Origin: Amycolatopsis methanolica 239
GTDB taxonomy: Bacteria; Actinomycetota; Actinomycetes; Mycobacteriales; Pseudonocardiaceae
Reading direction: 5' to 3'
Assembly: GCF_000739085.1 (NCBI RefSeq)
Contig: NZ_CP009110.1
Span: 4,898,001 to 4,962,000 of the forward strand
Length of the DNA: 64,000 nucleotides
Below are positions 46,018 through 57,181 of this stretch, one piece after another. Made by a program: the position numbers and the translations under genes. Position 1 is the stretch's first letter. Every line of letters starts with the position of its first letter. A model generated the notes under the pieces. The model saw only the letters and a program-made list of their open reading frames with translations, did no database searches and was not told the DNA's origin.

Positions 46018-47118
46018 TTAAATCCCGCACCACCCGGCACACACGCGCGTGAGGATCTCCACCGACTCGGCCAGCCGGGTGATGGAGCACCACTCGTCGG
46101 TGACGTGCGCCTGCTCCGGCTCGCCCGGCCCGCAGATCAGCGTCGGCACCCCGCCCAGCGCGGGGGTCAGCACGGACGCGTCGGTGAAGTACGTCGCCGT
46201 CGCCACCTCCCCGCCCGCGCCGGTGACCTCCCGGACGATCTCGGCCGCCGAGGCCGCCCACTCGTCGCCCGGATCGGTCCACACCGGCGGCAGGTCGATC
46301 AGCGGGCGCACCTCGACCCCCGCGACCGCGGCCAGCGACTCCAGCAACGCCGCATGGTCCTGTCCCGCCACCGTCCGCACGTCCACCGTCGCCACCGCGC
46401 GGTCGGGCACTGAGTTCGTGTTCAGCCCGCCGGTGAAGGTGCCCACGTTCAGCGTCGGCGGCCCCATCACCGGGTGCGGCTCCACCCCGAACCGGTACTC
46501 CGCCAGCCTGGACACCGCCGCGGCCAGCTTGACGACGGCGTTGTCCCCGAGGTGCGGCATCGACCCGTGCGCGGTCACCCCGGTGGCGAGCGCCTCCAGC
46601 CACAAGGCGCCCTTGTGCCCATGGAACGCCACGTTCGCGGTCGGCTCGGTGATGAGCAGCGGACCACTCGGCCCCAGCCGGTCGGCCACGAACCGCGCGC
46701 CCTGCGACCCCGTCTCCTCCGCCGCCGTCAGCACGAGCCGCAGCCCGGCCCGCCGTGGCCGGGACCGCGCGATCGTGACCGCGGCCGTCACGATCGCCGC
46801 CACCCCGGCCTTCATGTCGCTCACGCCGCGCCCGTACACGCGGTCGCCGTCCGTCTCCCCGGCGAACGGGTCGCGCTGCCACGGCGCGCCGCCCAGCGGC
46901 ACCGTGTCGACGTGCCCGGACAGGCACAGCGGCGGCACGTCGTGCCCGGTCTCCCATTCGGCGACCAGCGTGCCGCGGCCGGGTTCGTGCTCGAACACCT
47001 CCAGGTGGAACCCCGCGTCCCGCAGCAGCGGCGCCACGACCTCCAGCGCCGCGCTCTCCGCGTGGCCCACCGTGTCGACCGCGGTCAGCGCGCGGGTGAG
47101 TGCGAGTGCGTCGGTCAC
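46018..47118 (-). CDS. M20 family metallopeptidase (DapE/ArgE-like)
   Basis: 366 residues from GTG 47118, after GAGGGG. Zinc ligands and catalytic residues: LCLSGHVDTVP, GRGVSDMKAGVAAIV (bridging Asp), AAEETGSQGARF (general-base Glu) and the late His in QAHVTDEW. A dimerisation domain occupies about residues 170-285. Such enzymes deacylate N-acyl amino acids or cleave dipeptides; the substrate is unknown. First in a same-strand group with the DinB and M20D genes, 10 nt after the DinB gene. Confidence 0.9.
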   Translation of the reverse strand: MTDALALTRALTAVDTVGHAESAALEVVAPLLRDAGFHLEVFEHEPGRGTLVAEWETGHDVPPLCLSGHVDTVPLGGAPWQRDPFAGETDGDRVYGRGVSDMKAGVAAIVTAAVTIARSRPRRAGLRLVLTAAEETGSQGARFVADRLGPSGPLLITEPTANVAFHGHKGALWLEALATGVTAHGSMPHLGDNAVVKLAAAVSRLAEYRFGVEPHPVMGPPTLNVGTFTGGLNTNSVPDRAVATVDVRTVAGQDHAALLESLAAVAGVEVRPLIDLPPVWTDPGDEWAASAAEIVREVTGAGGEVATATYFTDASVLTPALGGVPTLICGPGEPEQAHVTDEWCSITRLAESVEILTRVCAGWCGI

Positions 47119-47128
47119 GTTCCCCTCC

Positions 47129-47683
47129 TCAGTGCCCGGTCCTGCCGTCGATCCGTTCGCGCAGCAGGTCGGCGTGCCCGTTGTGGCGTGCGTACTCGGC
47201 GAGCATGTGCACGATGATCCGCCGCAACGAGATCGGCTCACCGGAGGCCTGGTGCACGCCCGTGACGTCCAGCGAGGGCGCGTCGGCGACGATCCGCCGG
47301 GAGGCCTCGCACTCGGCGCGCCACACCGCCAGCGCCTCCGCCGGATCGCCGTCCAGGCGCTCGAAGTCCTGTTCCGGGTCTTCGTCGGAGTAGTACAGGA
47401 CGGGCACGTCCTCGCCGCGGAACTGGATGCGGAACCACCACCGCTCGACGCCGGCGAGGTGGCGCGCCAGGCCGTGCAGGGTCAGGCCGGAGGGCGGGAT
47501 CAGCTTCTCGGACAGGCGGTCCGGCGCCACGCCGGCGCACTTGAGCTCGAAGGTCTGCCGGTGCCAGTCGAGGTAGGCGGTGAGGATCTCGCGCTCGTCA
47601 CCGGTCTTGGGCAGGGGCGGGCGGGTGTCGTCCGCCCACGGCTGGGCGAAGTTGGCGGCGGGGATCGGGGCGTTTCCGGTCAT
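47129..47683 (-). CDS. DinB family protein (DUF664)
   Basis: 184 residues from ATG 47683, which overlaps the stop of the M20D gene (ATGA). A four-helix bundle typical of mycothiol-dependent or DUF664 DinB proteins: LTLHGLARHLAGVERWWF, IRRIIVHMLAEYARHNGHAD with His residues that would bind one metal ion (H57-, H151- and H155-region). Possibly a thiol-S-transferase; reaction unknown. Confidence 0.85.
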   Translation of the reverse strand: MTGNAPIPAANFAQPWADDTRPPLPKTGDEREILTAYLDWHRQTFELKCAGVAPDRLSEKLIPPSGLTLHGLARHLAGVERWWFRIQFRGEDVPVLYYSDEDPEQDFERLDGDPAEALAVWRAECEASRRIVADAPSLDVTGVHQASGEPISLRRIIVHMLAEYARHNGHADLLRERIDGRTGH

Positions 47684-48963
47684 GCCCCGAGCCTGCCAGC
47701 ACCCACCGACAAAAACGTGAGCGCGGCCACGACCAGCGTCTCCACCCCGGTCCGCAGCGTCGGGTGCAGCACCGGCGCGAACCGCGGCGAGTGGTTCGAC
47801 GGGACGTCGCGCTCGAACCGGCCCTCGGCCATCGCGGTGAGCACGAAGTCCTGGTCCAGGCCGCCGACCAGCCAGAACACCGACGGCACCCCGGCCGCCC
47901 TGCCGAACTCGCCGAAGTCCTCGCTGCCGGTGACCAGCGGCGCGTCCATGGTCCGGTCGGCGCCGAAGTGCGCGGTGAACGCCTCGGTGAGCGTGCGGTT
48001 CGCGCCCTCGTCGTTGGCGGTGACCGGGAAGGTCGCGATCGGCGTGATCTCCGGCGGCCGCGGCGCGCCCGCCGCGGCCGCCTCGCCCTGGACGATGCGC
48101 TCGACCGCGGCCCGCACCCGCCGCCGGACCTGCTCGTCGAAGGTGCGGACGTTGACCTCGAGCACCGCTTCCTCGGCGATGACGTTGGCCGCGGTGCCGA
48201 CGTGCATCGACCCGACGGTCACCACGGCCTGCTCGGTCGCCGCGATCTCGCGGGACACGATCGTCTGCAGCCGCATCACGACCGACGCCGCCAGCACCGC
48301 CGGGTCGACGGTCGTCTCCGGCCGGGAGCCGTGCCCGCCGCGGCCGTGCAGCACGATCCGCAGCGAGTCGGTGGCCGCCATCAGCACGCCGGGCCGCGTC
48401 AGCACCCAGCCCGCCGGGCCGGGGACGACGTGCTGGCCCAGCACCACCGCGGGCGTGCCGACGAGGTCGAACAGGCCGTCGCGCACCATCGTTTCCGCGC
48501 CCTCGCCGACCTCCTCCCCCGGCTGGTAGACCACGACGACGGTGCCCCGCCAGCCGTCCCGGCCGCCCGCGAGCAGCCGCGCCGCGCCGTCCAGCCAGGT
48601 GGCGTGCATGTCGTGGCCGCACGCGTGCATCACCGGGACCTCGTCGCCGTCCGGGTTCGGCGCGCGCACCTCGCTGGCGTAGGGCAGGCCGGTCTTCTCG
48701 GCCACCGGCAGCGCGTCGATGTCCGCGCGCAGCATCACGACCGGGCCGTCCCCGTTTCGCAGCACCCCCGCCACCCCAGTCCCGCCGATGCCGGTGTGCA
48801 CCTCGTAACCGGCGTCGCGCAACCGGTCCGCGAGCTTGCCGGCGGTGCGGTGCTCGGCGAACGACAGCTCGGGGTTGCGGTGCAGGTCGACGTAGAGCTC
48901 CTCCAGTCCCGGCAGGAGTTCGCCGAGCCCCGCGAGCACCGTCGCCCGGTCCGTGGTGGTCAT
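47680..48963 (-). CDS. M20D amidohydrolase (AbgB/HipO-like)
   Basis: 427 residues from ATG 48963. LHRNPELSFAEHRTA, MLRADIDALPV, HACGHDMHATWLDGAARLL (metal ligands), VYQPGEEVGEGAETM (catalytic Glu) and GHGSRPETTVDP are the hallmarks of N-acyl-amino-acid/hippurate hydrolases. A Cys in ACGHD is a usual metal ligand of this group. It is the first gene of the three-gene M20D-DinB-M20 unit and divergent from the methyltransferase gene. Confidence 0.92.
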   Translation of the reverse strand: MTTTDRATVLAGLGELLPGLEELYVDLHRNPELSFAEHRTAGKLADRLRDAGYEVHTGIGGTGVAGVLRNGDGPVVMLRADIDALPVAEKTGLPYASEVRAPNPDGDEVPVMHACGHDMHATWLDGAARLLAGGRDGWRGTVVVVYQPGEEVGEGAETMVRDGLFDLVGTPAVVLGQHVVPGPAGWVLTRPGVLMAATDSLRIVLHGRGGHGSRPETTVDPAVLAASVVMRLQTIVSREIAATEQAVVTVGSMHVGTAANVIAEEAVLEVNVRTFDEQVRRRVRAAVERIVQGEAAAAGAPRPPEITPIATFPVTANDEGANRTLTEAFTAHFGADRTMDAPLVTGSEDFGEFGRAAGVPSVFWLVGGLDQDFVLTAMAEGRFERDVPSNHSPRFAPVLHPTLRTGVETLVVAALTFLSVGAGRLGA

Positions 48964-49012
48964 GCGGCCATCTCAGCACAGCCGCGGCGCCCGCGTGGGA
49001 GGATCACCCACC

Positions 49013-50494
49013 GTGAGCATTCCGCGGTTCTCCGACGATTTCCTGGCCCGGCTGCGCGAGGCGTTCCAGCGCACCGGCTACGACGCCGACGGCGTGGTCG
49101 ACGCCCTCGGCGGGGCGGCCCACGCGGCGCTGGGCCGCGGCGAGCCCGAACTCGCCTTCCGCGCCAGCGCGGACGCCGGCGAGCTCGGCACGCTCATCCG
49201 CCTGTTCCTGCTGGGTTCCGCCGAGCCCGAAGCGGCCGTGCGGGCCGCGCTGGCGCCGGTGGCACTGGACGACGCGCTCGCGGCCGGTCTCGTGCGCGGC
49301 CGGGAGCAGCTGCGCGCGGGCCTGGACGTGCGGCCGCACGGGGACGAGCAGGGCTCGTGGTGGGTCGTCTCGGACCTGGACTCCGACGTGCTGGGCGCGG
49401 AGGTCCCGCCGGACCACGTGCTCGGCGTCGGGCACGCGTCGCTGAGCCTGATCCGCGCCACGACCCGCCGCCCGGTGGGCAGCCTGCTGGACCTGGGCAC
49501 CGGCAACGGCGTGCAGGCGCTGCACGCCACGCGGCACGCCCAGCGCGTCACCGCCACCGACGTGTCGGAGCGGGCGCTGGCGCTGGCGGACGCGACGTTC
49601 CGGCTGAACGAGCTGGACGTGGAACTGGTGCGGGGCGAGTGGTTCGCGCCGGTCGCGCGCCGCCGGTTCGACCAGATCGTGTGCAATCCCCCGTTCGTGG
49701 TGGGACCGCCGCGCGTCGACTACACCTACCGCGACTCCGGCCTCGGCGGCGACGACGCGAGCGCCCTGGTGATCCGCCAGCTGCCCGGCTTCCTGACCGA
49801 GGGCGGCACCGGGCAGCTGCTCGCCTCCTGGTTGCACGTGGACGGCGAGGACTGGGCCGACCGGGTGAGCCGCTGGCTGCCCGGCGGCACGGACGCGTGG
49901 TTCGTGCAACGGGACGTAGCCGACCCCGGGCTGTACGTGGGCACCTGGTTGCGTGACGCGGGCATCGACCCGCGCTCCGATCGCGGCCGGGCCAAGGCCG
50001 CCGACTGGCTGGACTGGTTCGCCGAGAACAAGGTCCAGGGCGTCGGGTTCGGTTTCGTCACCCTGCGCCGGACGGACGCGGCCCACCCCACGGTGGTGTG
50101 CGAGGACCTGCGGCAGGCCTACGACGACCCATTGGGCCCGGAGGCCGGCCGGTGGCTGGACCGGGTGGCCTGGCTACGGGAGCACGGGCACGACCTGCTG
50201 GACGCGCGCTTCCGGGTGCCGCCGACGGTGCTGCTGGAGCGGGTGTCCGCGCCCGGCGACGAGGGCTGGGACACCACGGTGCTGCGGCTGCACCGCTCCG
50301 ACGGTCCCGGCTGGCAGCACGAGGTGGACGAGACGGTCGCCGCGCTGCTGGCCGGCTGCCGGGGCGCGCTGCCGCTGTCGGACCTGCTGTCGCTGCTCGC
50401 GGCCGGGCACGGGCTGGACGAGGAGGCGCTCACCGAGGCCGCGCTGCCGCTGGTGCGGGAACTGGTCCGCCACGGCTTCCTGGAGGCGGTGTGA
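49013..50494 (+). CDS. N5-glutamine/N6-adenine-type SAM methyltransferase
   Basis: 493 residues from GTG 49013. The N-terminal 120 residues are a helical domain (DUF7059-like), then a Rossmann methyltransferase: motif I LLDLGTGNGVQALHA, acidic motif II TATDVSERALALA and the catalytic NPPF in CNPPFVVGPP. The C-terminal 170 residues are an extra winged-helix-like domain. The NPPF type modifies Gln side chains or exocyclic amines of nucleic acids; the target is unknown. Its stop overlaps the dtd start (GTGA). Confidence 0.88.
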   Translation: MSIPRFSDDFLARLREAFQRTGYDADGVVDALGGAAHAALGRGEPELAFRASADAGELGTLIRLFLLGSAEPEAAVRAALAPVALDDALAAGLVRGREQLRAGLDVRPHGDEQGSWWVVSDLDSDVLGAEVPPDHVLGVGHASLSLIRATTRRPVGSLLDLGTGNGVQALHATRHAQRVTATDVSERALALADATFRLNELDVELVRGEWFAPVARRRFDQIVCNPPFVVGPPRVDYTYRDSGLGGDDASALVIRQLPGFLTEGGTGQLLASWLHVDGEDWADRVSRWLPGGTDAWFVQRDVADPGLYVGTWLRDAGIDPRSDRGRAKAADWLDWFAENKVQGVGFGFVTLRRTDAAHPTVVCEDLRQAYDDPLGPEAGRWLDRVAWLREHGHDLLDARFRVPPTVLLERVSAPGDEGWDTTVLRLHRSDGPGWQHEVDETVAALLAGCRGALPLSDLLSLLAAGHGLDEEALTEAALPLVRELVRHGFLEAV

Positions 50495-50916
50495 GGGCCG
50501 TCGCGGCGCGGGTGACCGAGGCGAGCGTCACAGTCGAGGGCGAGGTCGTCGGCGCGATCGAGGAGCCGGGGCTGCTGGTGCTGCTCGGCGTCCATGTTTC
50601 GGACAGCGAGGACAAAGCGGTCACCATGGCGCGGAAGCTGCACGAACTCCGCATCCTCCGCGACGAGGAGTCGTGCGCCACTTCCGGCGCCCCTTTGCTG
50701 GTGGTGAGCCAATTCACGCTGTACGGCGACACCCGCAAGGGGCGCCGTCCATCGTGGACGCAGGCGGCCCGCCCGGACGACGCGCTGGCGCTGTTCGACC
50801 GCGTCGTGGCGGAGCTGCGCGAGCGCGGAGCCCGTGTGGCCACGGGGAAGTTCGGCGCCATGATGGCGGTGCGCAGCGTGAACGACGGACCTTTCACGGT
50901 GCTCGTGGAGGTCTGA
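50491..50916 (+). CDS. dtd: D-aminoacyl-tRNA deacylase
   Basis: Removes D-amino acids (and Gly mischarged on tRNA-Ala) from tRNA. 141 residues from GTG 50491. The two hallmark motifs are present: SQFTLYGDTRKGRRPS (SQxT) and VNDGPFTVLV (the cross-subunit Gly-Pro motif). The N-terminus VRAVAARVTEASVTV is canonical. Coupled to the methyltransferase gene. Confidence 0.95.
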   Translation: MRAVAARVTEASVTVEGEVVGAIEEPGLLVLLGVHVSDSEDKAVTMARKLHELRILRDEESCATSGAPLLVVSQFTLYGDTRKGRRPSWTQAARPDDALALFDRVVAELRERGARVATGKFGAMMAVRSVNDGPFTVLVEV

Positions 50917-51008
50917 ACCACTGCTCCGCCGAAGCGGTCTCTCAGCAAAACCTCAGCTTTGGTGGAGCAACCCGGTCCGGGACCGCCTCGTCTTGAGGTC
51001 GAGAAGGC

Positions 51009-51035
51009 GGGAACGTTTTGGCAACGGCCGGCGTT
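51009..51035 (+). promoter_or_regulatory. Sigma-H/sigma-R type promoter of sigB
   Basis: GGGAAC at 51009-51014 and GTT at 51033-51035 are separated by exactly 18 bp, matching the sigma-R/sigma-H consensus (GGGAAT-N18-GTT) of actinobacteria. It lies 126 nt before the sigB start. In mycobacteria sigB is transcribed by SigH/SigE. Confidence 0.72.
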
Positions 51036-51160
51036 GGAACCATTGTCCAGCCGACGAGCTGGACACCGCGGGGGTGGAGCACTCCACAGGATCCACCCAC
51101 GCGGCGCAACAGCCGGTGTGACGCACCGAACGTGTCCGCCCGTGACCGGGGAGGCAGAAC

Positions 51161-52186
51161 ATGTCAGTACAGACTCTCGAGCGCCCGACTCGTGAGGTCC
51201 CCGAGCCCGAAACCGAGCCCGTCGAGTCCAGCGTACGCCCTTCGCCCAACCTCGACGCGGATCTCGACGCACAGGGCCCGGCCGCGGACCTCGTGCGGGT
51301 CTACCTCAACGGGATCGGCAAGACCGCGCTGCTGTCCGCCGCCGACGAGGTCGAGCTCGCCAAGCGCATCGAGGCGGGGGTGTTCGCGCAGCACATGCTC
51401 GACACCGCGCCGAAGCTGAGCCCGCAGCGCCGCAAGGAGCTCGAGGCGCTCGTGCGCGACGGCCACAAGGCCAAGAACCACCTGCTGGAGGCCAACCTCC
51501 GGCTGGTCGTGTCGCTGGCCAAGCGCTACACGGGGCGGGGGATGCCGCTGCTCGACCTGATCCAGGAGGGGAACCTGGGTCTGATCCGCGCGGTGGAGAA
51601 GTTCGACTACTCCAAGGGGTTCAAGTTCTCGACCTACGCGACGTGGTGGATCCGCCAGGCCATTACCCGCGGCATGGCCGACCAGGGCCGCACCATCCGG
51701 CTGCCCGTGCACCTCGTCGAGCAGGTCAACAAGCTGGCCCGCATCAAGCGCGACCTGCACCAGCAGCTCGGCCGTGAGGCCACCAACGAGGAGCTGGCCG
51801 CCGAGTCCGGCATCGCCGTCGAGAAGGTCGCCGACCTGCTCGACCACGCCCGCGACCCGGTGAGCCTCGACATGCCGGTCGGCACCGACGAGGACGCCCC
51901 GCTGGGCGACTTCATCGAGGACTCCGAGGCCACCGACGCCGAGAGCGCGGTCATCTCGGGACTACTGCAGGACGACCTGCGCCGGGTCCTGGCCACGCTC
52001 GACGAGCGGGAGCAGCAGGTCATCCGGATGCGCTACGGCCTCGACGACGGCCAGCCGCGCACCCTCGACCAGATCGGCAAGCACTTCGGGCTGTCCCGCG
52101 AGCGGGTCCGCCAGATCGAGCGCGAGGTCATGTCGAAGCTGCGCCAGGGCGAGCGGGCGGAGCGCCTGCGCGCCTACGCCAGCTGA
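51161..52186 (+). CDS. sigB: Stress/alternative principal-like sigma factor SigB
   Basis: 341 residues from ATG 51161. It is closely similar to sigA ([72 protein letters not shown]) but lacks the 150-residue acidic arm, as SigB does. Region 4 ends [10 protein letters not shown]. It serves stress and stationary-phase transcription in relatives. The upstream sigma-H/R-type promoter supports stress control. A hairpin terminator follows. Confidence 0.95.
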   Translation: MSVQTLERPTREVPEPETEPVESSVRPSPNLDADLDAQGPAADLVRVYLNGIGKTALLSAADEVELAKRIEAGVFAQHMLDTAPKLSPQRRKELEALVRDGHKAKNHLLEANLRLVVSLAKRYTGRGMPLLDLIQEGNLGLIRAVEKFDYSKGFKFSTYATWWIRQAITRGMADQGRTIRLPVHLVEQVNKLARIKRDLHQQLGREATNEELAAESGIAVEKVADLLDHARDPVSLDMPVGTDEDAPLGDFIEDSEATDAESAVISGLLQDDLRRVLATLDEREQQVIRMRYGLDDGQPRTLDQIGKHFGLSRERVRQIEREVMSKLRQGERAERLRAYAS

Positions 52187-52204
52187 CCCGTCCAGGGCAA
52201 CCGG

Positions 52205-52236
52205 CAGGGCCGCTCCGCCTACGCGGGGTGGCCCTG
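52205..52236 (+). terminator. Hairpin after sigB
   Basis: CAGGGCC (52205-52211) pairs with GGCCCTG (52230-52236), with further inner pairing; TT follows. A weak U-tract, so its strength is uncertain. Confidence 0.55.
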
Positions 52237-52598
52237 TTCGCGTTCCACGACAACCCGATCGGCAGTGTTGACGTATGACGTAGGTCACGTCACCGTGGAA
52301 GCAACGTCTGGTGAGTTCTTCACGTCCTACGGACGGTTGGACTTCGCGGCGGGTGCCCTGTGCTCCCGGCCGCTTTCCCCGGAAGGTCGGGTCCGTCGGG
52401 GTGGGCCCGGCCTTCCGACTTTTCGGGGGTCTTTCGGAGTGGCCGAGGCACAAGCTACGCGCACCGGGGCCGGCCGATACCCCCGGCGGGGTGGTTCGCG
52501 CCACGCGATCTCCGGCGAGGTGCGCGCCACACCTCTACGTGGGCAAGCACGCGCAAGCGGTAACGTCAAGGGCCCGAATTGCCTGCGAGGGAGCCCGA
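52237..52598. other. Region between sigB and the fumarase gene
   Basis: 362 bases. In-frame codons upstream of the fumarase GTG encode a low-complexity string without fumarase homology, so they were left out. TTGACG at 52268-52273 is a possible -35. AGTTCTTCACGTCCTACGGA near 52314 is the least GC-rich part. No gene or fold is supported. Confidence 0.35.
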
Positions 52599-54269
<1,671 letters not shown>

Positions 54270-54282
54270 CCGGCTGACCGGA

Positions 54283-54316
54283 ACGGGCGCCACCCACGTG
54301 GGTGGCGCCCGTTTTT
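54283..54316. terminator. Bidirectional terminator between fumarase and SRPBCC genes
   Basis: A perfect 15-bp palindrome (ACGGGCGCCACCCAC | GTGGGTGGCGCCCGT) at 54283-54312 followed by TTTT on the + strand and preceded by a shorter A-run for the minus strand. It separates two convergent genes by 46 nt. Confidence 0.9.
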
Positions 54317-54753
54317 CACGCCTGGAACAGGTTGACCAGCCGGTCGAGCGTTTTGTCGATGGCCTGTTTGTTCTTGCGCGGGAAGAAGCTCAGGTCGATC
54401 AAGAGCGGAATGCGCGCGGTGGACCAGTCGAAGGTCTCGGTCACCTCGGTCGAGCCGTCCTCGAGCGGTTTGAGCTGCCACCGCCAGCGGTGCCCGTTGA
54501 AGTGCCGCCAGGCGATCAGCCGGTTCTCGTCGAACTCGACGACCGTGTTGAGGATCTTGTAGTTCGCGCCCATCTTCATGTCCATGCCGAAGCGGGAGCC
54601 GAGCGTCAGGCGCTCCGGCCCGCCGCCTTGCGCGGCGAGGACCGTGCCGGAGCCGTCGATCAGCGGGTGCTTCGACGGGTCCGCGAGCAGCTCGAAGATC
54701 TTCTCCGGCGGGGCCGCGACGATCCGCGTCGCGGAGACCTGGCGTTTCCTCAT
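54316..54753 (-). CDS. SRPBCC (START-like/polyketide cyclase type) protein
   Basis: 145 residues from ATG 54753. The helix-grip ligand-binding fold is indicated by VSATRIVAAPPEKIFELLAD (N-terminal strand-helix), FGMDMKMGANYKI and VVEFDENRLIAWRHF, with a long C-terminal helix (KTLDRLVNLFQA). These proteins bind lipids or small hydrophobic molecules; the ligand is unknown. A lipoprotein gene lies 18 nt upstream on the same strand. Confidence 0.85.
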   Translation of the reverse strand: MRKRQVSATRIVAAPPEKIFELLADPSKHPLIDGSGTVLAAQGGGPERLTLGSRFGMDMKMGANYKILNTVVEFDENRLIAWRHFNGHRWRWQLKPLEDGSTEVTETFDWSTARIPLLIDLSFFPRKNKQAIDKTLDRLVNLFQA

Positions 54754-54771
54754 GCCCGGGGATACTACCGG

Positions 54772-55281
54772 TCAGTAACCTCGTTTGGCGCTCGTCAGCA
54801 CCACAGTCCGCTCGTTCAGGGGCTCGGACAGGGTCGCCGACACCACCGGGTAGCGGATGTCCATCGTGCACATCTGGCCTGCCAGGTTGCTCTTGTTCTC
54901 GACCAGGTTGACGACGACCTGCCGCGCGTCCTGTGCGGTCACCTCGGCCGAGGCGCGGCCGCACCCGCCCTCCTCGGCGCGGATGAACAACTGCTTGCCG
55001 TCCGCGCTGACGAACACCTCGCGCGGGAAGTCCGACGGCAGCGCCGAGGAGTCGACGCGGGTGGCGGGCACCTGGGCGGTGTCCGCCGGTGGCTGCATCT
55101 GACGCGGCCCGCCCGGCATGACCGGGGGCAGGTCGGTGGCCGGGATGGTCGGCGCGGTGGGAGCGGCTTCGCTGCTGGTCGCGTCGCCGGAACCGCTTCC
55201 GACGGTAGGGGTCTGCTCGCCGCAGGCCGTGGCCGCCAGCAGGACGAGGCCCAGTCCGCACATCGTTGCTTTCCACCTCAT
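54772..55281 (-). CDS. Lipoprotein of unknown function
   Basis: 169 residues from ATG 55281. Signal peptide MRWKATMCGLGLVLLAATAC with a clear lipobox (AATAC, Cys20), a Pro/Thr/Ser-rich linker of about 60 residues, then a compact domain with two cysteines (GGCGRASAEV, QMCTMDIRYPVVSATLSEPL) that may form a disulfide. No family was recognised. Confidence 0.82.
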   Translation of the reverse strand: MRWKATMCGLGLVLLAATACGEQTPTVGSGSGDATSSEAAPTAPTIPATDLPPVMPGGPRQMQPPADTAQVPATRVDSSALPSDFPREVFVSADGKQLFIRAEEGGCGRASAEVTAQDARQVVVNLVENKSNLAGQMCTMDIRYPVVSATLSEPLNERTVVLTSAKRGY

Positions 55282-55412
55282 GCCTCCAGGACGGAACGGG
55301 CCCGCCGACGGGTTGCACGAAAAATCCCGGGACCGTGTCGATCGGAACGGCCCCCGTTCGACCCATGGGGTGAGAGGGTCCAGAAGGACCCGGACACCGG
55401 GGGAGAAACACC

Positions 55413-55832
55413 ATGAAGCTCATGCTGATCTGGCGGGCCACCGACGAGGCGTTCGCGAACCTGGCCGACTTCGACTTCGACCAGATGATCGAGATGACCG
55501 GCCGGTACAACCAGGAGCTGATCCGGGCCGGTGTGCTGGTCGCCGCCGAAGGGCTGGACGACGCGAACGACGGCGTGGTGGTGGACTACTCCTCGGAGCC
55601 GCCCGTGGTCACCGACGGCCCCTACGGCGAGACGAAGGAGCTGTTCGGCGGCTTCTACATCCTCAACGTGGCCTCGAAGGAGGAGGCGGCCGAGTGGGCC
55701 AAGCGGTCCCCGATCAAGGGCAAGGGTGTCAAGACCGAGATCCGGCGGGTGACCACGATCGACGAGTTCCCGCAGGACAACGAGTGGATCCAGAAGGAGC
55801 GGGCGTGGCGCGAGGCGACCGGTCAGCTCTGA
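55413..55832 (+). CDS. DGPF (YCII-related) protein
   Basis: 139 residues from ATG 55413, after GGGGGAGAAA. The DGPF signature appears as VVTDGPYGETKELFGGFYIL, with the ferredoxin-like fold MKLMLIWRATDEAFANLADF and EEAAEWAKRSPIKG. DGPF genes typically sit beside ECF42 sigma genes, as here (1 nt apart). Function of the family is unknown. Confidence 0.9.
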   Translation: MKLMLIWRATDEAFANLADFDFDQMIEMTGRYNQELIRAGVLVAAEGLDDANDGVVVDYSSEPPVVTDGPYGETKELFGGFYILNVASKEEAAEWAKRSPIKGKGVKTEIRRVTTIDEFPQDNEWIQKERAWREATGQL

Positions 55833-55833
55833 G

Positions 55834-57068
55834 ATGACCGAGCGGGAAGCGATCGCCGCCGTCTGGCGCATCGAGTCGGCGCGGATCGTCGGTGCGCTCG
55901 CGCGCTACACCGGCGATTTCGCGCTGGCCGAGGACCTCGCCCAGGAGGCGCTGGCGGAGGCTGTGGTGACCTGGCCGCGCGAGGGGGTGCCCCGCAACCC
56001 GGCGGGGTGGCTGCTCACGGTGGGCAGGCGCCGGGCCGTCGACGCGTTCCGCAGGCGCTCCGCGCTCGACGACAGGTACGCCGTCCTCGCCAACGACCTG
56101 CGCGAGGACGGCGGGGAGATCGAGTGGGATCCGGACCAGATCGACGACGAGGTGCTCGCGCTGATGTTCATCTCGTGCCACCCGGTGCTGTCGCGGGAGG
56201 CCCGGGTGGCGCTGATGCTGCGGGTGGTCGGCGGTCTGACCAGCGACGAGATCGCGCGGGCGTTCCTCGTGCCGACGGCGACCGTGCAGGCGCGGATCAC
56301 GCGGGCGAAGAAGACGCTCGGCGCGGCGGGTGTGCCGTTCGAGGTGCCCTCGCCGGAGGAGCGGGCCGCGCGGCTCGGGTCGGTGCTGAACGCGATCTAC
56401 GTGATCTTCACCGAGGGTTCGTCGGCCAGCTCCGGTGGTGACCTGATCAGGTACGACCTCGCGGGCGAGGCCCAGCGCCTCGCCCGCGTGCTGTCGCGCC
56501 TGATGCCGGACGAGCCGGAGGTGCACGGGCTGCTGGCGTTGCTGGAACTGACCGCGGCGCGGTTCCCGGCGCGCACCGGACCGGACGGGGAGCCGGTGCT
56601 GCTGGAGGACCAGGACCGGCGGCGGTGGGACCGGTCGGCGATCCGGCGGGGACGGGCGGCGCTGGCGCGGGCGGAGGCGGCCTGGCGGTGGCTGGGCGCG
56701 TACGGCCTGCAGGCCGCGATCGCCGAGTGCACGCCGTCGCTCCGTCGGTGGCGGAGACGAACTGGGACCGGGTGGTGCTGCTGTACGAGGCACTCGGCGG
56801 GCTCGCGCCGTCGCCCGTGGTCGACCTGAACCGCGCGGTGGCGGTGTCGATGGCGCAGGGTCCGGCGGCGGCGCTGCCGATCGTGGACGCCCTGGCGGCC
56901 GCCGGTGCACTCGGCAAGTCGCACCTGCTGCCGACCGTGCGGGGCGAGTTGCTCGTGCGGCTCGGGCGCACCGAGGAGGCCAGGACGGAGCCGACGCGGG
57001 CCGTCGAGCTGTGCGGCAACGAACGGGAGCGCGCGGTGCTGGAACGGAAGCTGGACGCCCTTGGTTGA
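55834..57068 (+). pseudogene. ECF42-type sigma factor with a one-base frameshift
   Basis: ATG 55834 (MTEREAIAAVWRIESARIVG). Region 2 (IVGALARYTGDFALAEDLAQ, GWLLTVGRRRAVDAFRRRS) and region 4 (LSREARVALMLRVVGGLTSDEIARAF) are intact, followed by a long helical TPR-like extension that marks ECF42. Near 56731 the frame breaks after YGLQAAIAEC; the extension goes on in another frame as VAETNWDRVVLLYEALGGL to KLDALG at 57068. Restoring one C in TGC(C)ACGCC rejoins the two exactly. The upstream DGPF gene is its standard partner. Real mutation or read error is undecided. Confidence 0.8.
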
Positions 57069-57181
57069 ACGGCACGATCCTGGGCGCTCTGGTCGATCGC
57101 TCCCCCGTCCGCGGGCGAACGGGCGCCGAACATCCCGTGACGGATCATCCCCGCGGCCAGGCCACCGGTTACGGTCTCCCC

